DNA of 64,000 nucleotides from Streptomyces sp. TLI_171 (GTDB lineage Bacteria > Actinomycetota > Actinomycetes > Streptomycetales > Streptomycetaceae), in contig NZ_RAPS01000001.1 of the NCBI RefSeq assembly GCF_003610255.1, positions 2,356,001-2,420,000 of the forward strand, written 5' to 3'. The position numbers were made by a program, and so were the translations under genes. The notes beneath the pieces were generated by a model. It was not told where the DNA came from. It did no database searches and saw only the letters and a program-made list of their open reading frames with translations. Positions within the stretch are counted from its first letter, which is position 1; each line of letters begins with the position of its first letter. Below, piece after piece: positions 58,720-64,000 of the stretch.

Positions 58720-59238
58720 TCAGTACCGCAGCGCGTTCGCCACCTCAGGCGTGACGGCGCCGGTCAGCGAACGGTTGCTCTTGGCCGTGGCCTGCGCGGA
58801 CGCACCGGCCGCCACTTCCGGCACGTTCACCACCGTCGCGTCGAGCAGGTTTCCGGACCCGTCGTCGAAGTTGACCTGAATCGTGTACTTGCCGGATTGC
58901 GAACCGTGGTTGGTGACCGTCAGCGGCACCGACAGCTTCCCGTCCGAGTCGGTGGTGGCGCTGCCCAGCACCACGTCGTCCTTGGCGTCCAGGCCGCCCT
59001 TGACGCTGGCCAGCGCCGAGGAGGCGGCGGCCTGCGCGGAGGCGCCCAGCGAGGCCGCGGCCGAGCCGATCGCGGCGGTGGCCGAGGCGGCCGCCGAGGC
59101 CACCTTCGACTGCGCGCCCTCCAGCGCCGAGGAGACCGCGGGGGTCGTCTTGCCGTCCGAGGAGCACCCGGCCAGCGCCGCGCCGCCCAGCAGTGCGGCC
59201 GCCGTCCAGCCGGCCGCGGCCCGCATCGATCGCTTCAT
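58720..59238 (-). CDS. Small secreted lipoprotein (FxLYD-like)
   Basis: 172 residues. Lipoprotein signal with lipobox ALAGC (Cys25 region), an Ala/Ser-rich helical stretch of about 55 residues, and a C-terminal beta-sandwich-like domain (LSVPLTVTNHGSQSGKYTIQV, then DATVVNVPEVAAGASAQ) resembling FxLYD or similar extracellular domains. Function unknown. Downstream of the DoxX gene by 26 bases on the same strand, so possibly one transcript. Confidence 0.75.
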   Translation of the reverse strand: MKRSMRAAAGWTAAALLGGAALAGCSSDGKTTPAVSSALEGAQSKVASAAASATAAIGSAAASLGASAQAAASSALASVKGGLDAKDDVVLGSATTDSDGKLSVPLTVTNHGSQSGKYTIQVNFDDGSGNLLDATVVNVPEVAAGASAQATAKSNRSLTGAVTPEVANALRY

Positions 59239-59264
59239 CAGTGGATCCCTTCGGTCGTGGGTGC

Positions 59265-59828
59265 TCAGGAGAGCCCGGTGCCGTTCTCGCGGGCCGCCTC
59301 GTCGGCGGCCCGCGCCTCCCGCCTGCGCACCTCGTCCTGACGGCGGCTCACCACCGCGGCGGCGCCCAGCGCGCTCGCCGCGAAGGCCAGCACGCCCATC
59401 CACGGGCGGGCCAGCCGGTGCCCGAGCGCGGCGTCCAGCGAGTAGCGGCCCGCGCCGGAGATCCCCAGCGCCAGCCCGCAGGCGCCCAGCAGCGCCGGGT
59501 ACTCGTAGCCGCCGCCGTGCGCGAAGAAGCCCGCGGGGGCGTGCACCGAGATCGCGCCGGCCATCGTCCCGGCGACGATCGAGCCGGCCGCCGGGGTGGC
59601 CAGGCCCAGCGCGAGCAGGGTGCCGCCGCCGGCCTCGCCCAGCCCGGCGGCCAGGGCGCTGCGCTCGCCCGGCGTGAAGCCCATGTGCTCCATCGCCTGC
59701 CCGGTGCCCTCCAGGCCGCCGCCGCCGAACCAGCCGAACAGCTTCTGCGTCCCGTGCGCGAACAGGACACCGCCGACGACTCCGCGCAGTGCCAGCAGAC
59801 CGAGATCCTTGCGGTGCAGACTGGTCAT
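59265..59828 (-). CDS. DoxX-family membrane protein
   Basis: 187 residues, four membrane helices. DoxX blocks RGVVGGVLFAHGTQKLFGWFGG and GLGEAGGGTLLALGLATPAAG are clear. In mycobacteria a DoxX protein joins SodA and SseA in an oxidative-stress complex; many others have unknown roles. The C-terminal 35 residues are a charged cytoplasmic tail. ATG 59828 has AGGGG upstream. Confidence 0.88.
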   Translation of the reverse strand: MTSLHRKDLGLLALRGVVGGVLFAHGTQKLFGWFGGGGLEGTGQAMEHMGFTPGERSALAAGLGEAGGGTLLALGLATPAAGSIVAGTMAGAISVHAPAGFFAHGGGYEYPALLGACGLALGISGAGRYSLDAALGHRLARPWMGVLAFAASALGAAAVVSRRQDEVRRREARAADEAARENGTGLS

Positions 59829-59945
59829 GGTGTTGCCCCTGGTGTGGAAGAGATGACAGTAGGGCCCATCCCAACGCGCGCACCCGTCCCGTTCGACCCG
59901 GCGAACCCATCCGGGCGACCCGCCGCCAGCCGACAGGAGCTCCCG

Positions 59946-60263
59946 ATGCCCACCGCACCGCAGCCGCCCGAGTACGTCCTGCACGGTGAGAAGGTCACCG
60001 ACGAGGACGCCTTCTGGGCCGAACTCGGCCGCGCCGTCCGGGCCCCCGACGGCTACTACGGCCGCAACCTGGACGCCCTGGCGGACTGCCTGCGCGGCGG
60101 CTTCGGCCCCGAGCCGCCGTTCGCGCTGCGCTGGCAGCAGGCGCTGGTCTCCGCGCAGGCGCTGACCCGCCGGGTCACCGGCCCCGACGAGGAGGAGCGC
60201 TCGTACTTCGACGCGATCCTCGACGTGCTCCGCCAGGGTGGCGTCACCGTCCGGCTACGCTGA
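59946..60263 (+). CDS. Barstar-family ribonuclease inhibitor
   Basis: 105 residues. Barstar block GYYGRNLDALADCLRGGF (the loop-helix that plugs barnase) and the C-terminal FDAILDVLRQGGVTVRL. AGGAG precedes the ATG. No barnase-like RNase gene lies beside it, so it is an orphan inhibitor that may neutralise a distant or foreign toxin. Confidence 0.9.
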   Translation: MPTAPQPPEYVLHGEKVTDEDAFWAELGRAVRAPDGYYGRNLDALADCLRGGFGPEPPFALRWQQALVSAQALTRRVTGPDEEERSYFDAILDVLRQGGVTVRLR

Positions 60264-60280
60264 CGGCCCATCATGGGCCC

Positions 60281-60919
60281 ATGTCGGCGATCAACCTGAG
60301 CACCGTCTTCGTCACCTTCTTCGCCGTGGTCGGCCCGCCCAAGGTCCTGCTGGCCTTCGCCCAGCTCAGCCAGACCCGCACCCCGGCCGAGCTGCGCAGA
60401 CTGACCCTGATCTCCTCGCTGGTCGCGGCCGTGGTCGGCCTGGCGCTGGCCTACAGCGCCGACTTCATGGCGTCGCTGTTCCACATCTCCGACCAGTCGC
60501 TGCAGATCGCCGGCGGGGTGATCTTCTTCATCTACGCGGTCGCGCTGGTGCTGGGGATCCACCTCGGCGGCGGCAAGGACGAGGGCCACCTGGCCAACCC
60601 GCTGGCCGACGGCATCCGCGAGCTGCTGCTGCCGTTCGTGGCCAGCCCGCTGGCGATCACCGCGCTGCTGGTCGAGTCGCTGACCCGGGACACCTTCGGC
60701 TGGCACTCCACGGTCGGCGCCATGTACGTCGCGGTGATCGCCGTGGACTGCGCCAGCGTGCTGCTGCTCGCCCCGCTGCTGCGGGTCAGCCGGCGCACCT
60801 CGCTGGAGGTGGTGTCGCGGCTGCTGGGGCTGCTGCTGGCCGCGGTCGGGGTGGAGATGTTCCTGTACGGGCTGGAGAGCCTCGGCGTGCACCTCGCCGA
60901 GTCGCAGAACGGGTACTGA
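60281..60919 (+). CDS. MarC-family integral membrane protein
   Basis: 212 residues with six helices; family blocks FVTFFAVVGPPKVLLAF and ADGIRELLLPFVASPLAIT (the more common form has DPxG). Despite the name the family is not shown to confer multidrug resistance. There is no Shine-Dalgarno site; instead a perfect inverted repeat GGCCCAT-C-ATGGGCC (60265-60279) sits directly before the ATG and overlaps the end of the barstar gene's trailer, so translation may depend on coupling or on that hairpin. Confidence 0.85.
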   Translation: MSAINLSTVFVTFFAVVGPPKVLLAFAQLSQTRTPAELRRLTLISSLVAAVVGLALAYSADFMASLFHISDQSLQIAGGVIFFIYAVALVLGIHLGGGKDEGHLANPLADGIRELLLPFVASPLAITALLVESLTRDTFGWHSTVGAMYVAVIAVDCASVLLLAPLLRVSRRTSLEVVSRLLGLLLAAVGVEMFLYGLESLGVHLAESQNGY

Positions 60920-60926
60920 CGGCCCC

Positions 60927-62300
60927 TCAGGCGGCCGGCCGCGGGGGCAGCAGCAGGCAGAGCGGAACGGCCGACGCGGTGAGCGCCGCGGACCAGGCGA
61001 AGGCCGTGCCGAAGGCGCCGTGCTGCAGGACCACGGCCAGCAGGGCGGTGCCGACCGAGCCGCCGACCTGCTGGGCGACCCGGGTGATGATGCTGGCGTC
61101 CGGGATCTCGGCGCGCCGCAGGCCCAGGTACCCGGCGCTGCCCAGCGGGATCATCGCCGCCGCCAGGCCCAGGCCGCGGACCACCAGCGCCGCCCCGAGC
61201 AGCAGCCCGTTCGAGACGCCGAGCGCGAACGGCACGGTGGCCGCGGCGGTCAGCGCGAAACCGGCCAGGGCCACCGGGCGCGGGCCCAGCCGGTCGGTGA
61301 GCGCCCCGGCCCGGGTGCGGGCCAGCAGCGCGCCGACGCCCTGCGGGATCAGCGCCAGGCCCGCGCCGAGCGCGTCCTGCCCGCGCTGCTGCTGCCAGTA
61401 CAGCGGCAGCAGCAGCATCGCCCCGTACAGCACGGCGCCGGCCAGGAAGCCGAGTCCGGCGGCCGAGGCCAGCGGGCGGTGGCGCAGCAGCCGCAGGTCG
61501 ACCAGGGCGCCGGGGCGCAGCAGGGCGCGGGCGGTGAAGGCGGCCAGCAGGGCGAGGCCGGTGAGCAGCGGCAGCAGCACGTGGCCGGTGCCGACCCGGG
61601 AGAGGCCGTACAGGACGGCGGCGGTGCCGGGCGGGAGCAGCAGCAGGCCGAGGACGTCCGGGCGGGGGCGCGGGGCGTCGGGGGCGGGGCGGTCGTCGGG
61701 CAGGTTGCGGTGGGCGAGCCAGGCGCCGGCGGCGCAGAACGGGAGGTTGACCAGGAAGATCCAGCGCCAGTCGGCGAGGCTCAGGATCAGGCCGCCGAGG
61801 ACGGGGCCGAGGATCGGGCCGAGGGCGGTGGGAAGGGTGACGGCGGCCATCACCCGGCCGAGCGCGCGGCCGCGGGCGGCCTGGATCACCAGGGTGGCCA
61901 TCAGCGGCATCATGATGCCGCCGCCGAGGCCCTGGACGATCCGGAAGCAGATCAGCGCGGGGGCGCTGCGGGCCAGCGCGCAGAGCACCGAGCCGAGCAG
62001 GAAGGTGCCGAGGGCGGCGATCCACAGCCGCTTGCCGCCCAGCCTGGCCTGGGCCCAGCCGGCCAGCGGGATGGCGGTGAACACGGCCAGCAGGTAGCCG
62101 GTGCTGACCCACTGGACGGTGGCCAGCGGCGCGTGCAGGCCGGCGGCCAGGTCGCCGAGGGCGACGGTGACGACGGTGGTGTCGAAGACCACCGCGAGGG
62201 CGCCGACCACCACGGTGAGGGCGAGGCGGCGGACGGCGGGGTCGATGCGGTCGGAGTCGGGCGGGGCGGCGGCGGGCGCCGTTCGGGCGTGCCGGATCAC
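60927..62300 (-). CDS. MFS drug-efflux transporter, DHA2 (EmrB/QacA) type
   Basis: 457 residues, GTG start, about 14 membrane helices. DHA2 signature FDTTVVTVALGDLAAGL in helix 1 and GWAQARLGGKRLW for motif A. The divergent TetR gene and two AATAT-rich inverted repeats between them indicate substrate-inducible efflux. Substrate unknown. Confidence 0.9.
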   Translation of the reverse strand: MIRHARTAPAAAPPDSDRIDPAVRRLALTVVVGALAVVFDTTVVTVALGDLAAGLHAPLATVQWVSTGYLLAVFTAIPLAGWAQARLGGKRLWIAALGTFLLGSVLCALARSAPALICFRIVQGLGGGIMMPLMATLVIQAARGRALGRVMAAVTLPTALGPILGPVLGGLILSLADWRWIFLVNLPFCAAGAWLAHRNLPDDRPAPDAPRPRPDVLGLLLLPPGTAAVLYGLSRVGTGHVLLPLLTGLALLAAFTARALLRPGALVDLRLLRHRPLASAAGLGFLAGAVLYGAMLLLPLYWQQQRGQDALGAGLALIPQGVGALLARTRAGALTDRLGPRPVALAGFALTAAATVPFALGVSNGLLLGAALVVRGLGLAAAMIPLGSAGYLGLRRAEIPDASIITRVAQQVGGSVGTALLAVVLQHGAFGTAFAWSAALTASAVPLCLLLPPRPAA

Positions 62301-62314
62301 GGCAGGGTCCCCTT

Positions 62315-62334
62315 AAGATATAGAGTCCTATCTT
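62315..62334. promoter_or_regulatory. Predicted TetR operator 1
   Basis: AAGATA-N8-TATCTT inverted repeat 15 bases upstream of the MFS start codon, placed to block its promoter. Strikingly AT-rich in a 74% GC setting. Confidence 0.7.
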
Positions 62335-62361
62335 GCGAGCCTCACAGTAGGGCGCAGAAAT

Positions 62362-62381
62362 AAGATAGGCAAATCTATCCA
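62362..62381. promoter_or_regulatory. Predicted TetR operator 2
   Basis: AAGATAGGCAAATCTATCC: GATAG-N6-CTATC, sharing the AAGATA half-site with operator 1 and lying just before the TetR ribosome site AAGGAGAG. Confidence 0.65.
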
Positions 62382-62391
62382 AGGAGAGCGG

Positions 62392-62952
62392 ATGGCCGAG
62401 CGGCGCCGCGGCGCGGCCCTGGAGCAGGCCCTGCTGGACGCGGCCTGGGCGGAACTCACCGAGCACGGCTACGCCGGCTTCACCATGGACGCCGTGGTCA
62501 AGCGGGCCGGCACCAGCCCGCCGGTGCTCTACCGCCGCTGGCCCGACCGGGACGCGCTGGCCCGGGCCGCCATCGCGCACGTGCTGGAGCGCGCCCGGCT
62601 GGAGGTGCCCGACACGGGCAGCCTGCGCGAGGACGTGCTCGCCCTGCTCCGGGCCATCAACGCCACCCGGGTCGAACTGGTCGCCCTGATGAGCGTCCAA
62701 CTCGCCGGATACCAGCGGGCGACCGGCACCGCCCCCGCCGAACTGCTCGCCGCCGGCGGACCCGACGGCACCGAGGCGATCTTCGAACGCGCCGTCGCCC
62801 GCGGCGAGGCCCGCCCCGAGAAGCTCAGCCCGCGGATCCGCGCCCTGCCCTTCGACCTGCTGCGCCAGGAGCTGCTGACCACGCACGCCCCGGTGCCCGA
62901 CGACGTGCTCGCGGAGATCGTCGACACCGTGTTCCTGCCGCTGGTGCGCTGA
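62392..62952 (+). CDS. TetR-family transcriptional regulator
   Basis: 186 residues. Helix-turn-helix at about 12-58 (ALLDAAWAELTEHGYAGFTMDAVVKRAGTS and PPVLYRRWPDR, quoted in parts), then a TetR_C_16-like ligand domain. AAGGAGAG precedes the ATG. Expected to repress itself and the divergent DHA2 exporter through the two operators between them. Confidence 0.9.
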   Translation: MAERRRGAALEQALLDAAWAELTEHGYAGFTMDAVVKRAGTSPPVLYRRWPDRDALARAAIAHVLERARLEVPDTGSLREDVLALLRAINATRVELVALMSVQLAGYQRATGTAPAELLAAGGPDGTEAIFERAVARGEARPEKLSPRIRALPFDLLRQELLTTHAPVPDDVLAEIVDTVFLPLVR

Positions 62953-62980
62953 CCCCGCGCCGACCGCCCGAGGCCGGCCG

Positions 62981-63412
62981 TCAGGGCGTCAGCGGCCGCC
63001 AGGGCACCGGGCTGGAGAGGATCATCGAACTGGTCGGCTGCCCGTAGCCGCCCAGCCGGTCGGTCAGCCGCTCGAACGCCGCCATGTCCGGCACCCCGAC
63101 CAGCAGCACGCAGCACGCCCCGCCGGTCACCCGGTGCAGCTGGAACACCTCCGGCCAGGACGCCACCTCCGGGTCCCGCAGCACGCACCGCACCCCGTAG
63201 CACTGCACCGTGACCAGCGCCATCACCGCCGCCCCGGCCTTCGCCGGGGCGAGGTGCGCGTGGTAGCCGGTGATCACGCCGTCCGCCTCCAGCCGCCGCA
63301 CCCGCTCGGCGACCGCCGGCGGCGACAGGTTCACCCGGCGGGACAGCTCGTTGAACGACAGCCGGGCGTCGGCCTGCAGCTCGGCCAGCAGCAGGCGGTC
63401 CACGGCGTCCAT
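62981..63412 (-). CDS. Lrp/AsnC-family transcriptional regulator
   Basis: 143 residues. AsnC-type helix-turn-helix (MDAVDRLLLAELQADAR, RRVNLSPPAVAERVRRLE) and a RAM ligand-binding domain ending SSMILSSPVPWRPL. ATG 63412 is preceded by AAAAGGAG; a start seven codons earlier lacks a site. Divergent from tryptophan 2,3-dioxygenase, so control of tryptophan catabolism by an amino-acid ligand is the natural inference. Confidence 0.9.
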   Translation of the reverse strand: MDAVDRLLLAELQADARLSFNELSRRVNLSPPAVAERVRRLEADGVITGYHAHLAPAKAGAAVMALVTVQCYGVRCVLRDPEVASWPEVFQLHRVTGGACCVLLVGVPDMAAFERLTDRLGGYGQPTSSMILSSPVPWRPLTP

Positions 63413-63577
63413 CGGGGGCTCCTTTTCGTTCATGAGGCGATCGGCTCCCAGCAGCTTGCGAACGACAGGTCGACAGCTCCATCCGGGCTACGACGGCCAT
63501 TCAAGAGCACGGCCGAGCGCCGCACAATGGTGACGGCCCGCCGTGATCCGGAGCGGGCGGAACCAGGAGGTACCGGC

Positions 63578-64000
63578 ATGACCGGGGAAGCCCACCGGCC
63601 CAACCTGCGGTTCAGGCCCGAACAGGAACAACCCGGCGCGTCCACCCCGTACGCCCGCTACGTGCACCTGGCCGAACTGCACGCACTCCAGCAGCCCCGC
63701 AGCAAGGAGCCCGCCGAGTACTCGTTCATCGTCACCACCCAGGTGATGGAGCTGCTGTTCGACCTGCTGCACCACGAGTGGACGGCCGCCCGCGCCGCGC
63801 TGCGCGAGGACGACCTGGCCGCCGCGATCGCCGCGCTGCGCCGCGGCCACCACGTGCAGGACGTCCTGGTCTCCTCCTGGGACCTGCTGGCCACCATGAC
63901 CGCCGCCGAGTTCAACGCCTTCCGCCCGGTCCTCGGCGAGGCCTCCGGCTTCCAGTCCTCGGCGTTCCTGCGCCTGGAGTTCCTGCTCGGCAACAAGAGC
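63578..64000 (+). CDS. kynA: Tryptophan 2,3-dioxygenase, 3' partial
   Basis: 141 codons before the window ends. Blocks TPYARYVHLAELHALQQP, FIVTTQVMELLFDLLHHEW, VSSWDLLATMTAAEFNAFR and SGFQSSAFLRLEFLLGNK match the N-terminal half of tryptophan 2,3-dioxygenase; the haem-ligand His and substrate-binding Phe/Tyr/Arg lie in these segments. It opens the kynurenine pathway by converting L-tryptophan to N-formylkynurenine. AGGAGG lies seven bases before the ATG. The rest of the kyn operon is presumably beyond the edge. Confidence 0.93.
   Translation, partial: MTGEAHRPNLRFRPEQEQPGASTPYARYVHLAELHALQQPRSKEPAEYSFIVTTQVMELLFDLLHHEWTAARAALREDDLAAAIAALRRGHHVQDVLVSSWDLLATMTAAEFNAFRPVLGEASGFQSSAFLRLEFLLGNKS

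Overview
The window is chromosomal DNA of a high-GC actinomycete, very probably Streptomyces or Kitasatospora. Grounds: strongly GC-biased third positions throughout, frequent GTG starts, an HbpS/SenS/SenR haem-redox system, a ram-like lanthipeptide locus, a chitinase with DasR/chitin-type promoter elements, and an actinobacterial RNase P RNA. Genus cannot be settled from the sequence alone. No tRNA, rRNA, IS element, prophage or CRISPR array was seen. About 55 protein genes and one structural RNA are supported; the first gene (AlkZ-like) and the last (tryptophan 2,3-dioxygenase) run off the ends.

Layout. 1-5 kb: AlkZ-like winged-helix protein, ACT protein, serine hydrolase, PAS-GAF-SpoIIE phosphatase, small membrane protein. 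5-8 kb: secreted haem sensor HbpS facing the two-component pair SenS-SenR. 8-11.5 kb: UgpA-UgpE-UgpB-like ABC importer lacking its own ATPase. 11.5-12 kb: rnpB on the minus strand. 12-20 kb: MFS exporter, RNB ribonuclease, DUF3995 protein, a ~185 bp tandem duplication, YaaA, then a minus-strand operon Nif3 - zinc-ribbon coiled coil - RNase H/phosphatase fusion.

20-29 kb is the main accessory system: a lanthipeptide cluster with a zinc-ligand-bearing LanL-type (class IV) synthetase, a prolyl-oligopeptidase-type protease translationally coupled to it, a 47-residue precursor with a hydrophobic Cys/Thr core, and two half-size ABC exporters. Tandem 21-bp repeats lie in front of it. A 49-residue peptide with two HGRHR motifs follows.

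29-41 kb: zinc alcohol dehydrogenase preceded by a perfect KstR-type palindrome, M48 protease, methyltransferase, a Q/G/P-rich membrane protein with an Amidase_3 enzyme, and a glycosyltransferase-methyltransferase-toroid operon facing a KstR-like TetR regulator. 41-47 kb: a cobalamin riboswitch heading five coupled genes: a membrane-anchored alpha/alpha-toroid protein resembling transcobalamin/intrinsic factor folds, a second anchored exoprotein, EcfT, a fused double EcfA and an S component. This reads as a B12 or cobalt uptake system with its own surface receptor.

47-64 kb: several divergent regulator/target pairs (AraC/DUF1772, MarR/MFS, TetR/MFS, Lrp/kynA), a protein O-mannosyltransferase, a GH18 chitinase, and a MerR-type regulator whose effector half is domains II-III of the DNA polymerase sliding clamp, sitting behind a textbook 19-bp-spacer MerR promoter. 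The most novel-looking items are this MerR-clamp fusion, the LanL/POP lanthipeptide locus, and the riboswitch-controlled transcobalamin-like ECF operon.
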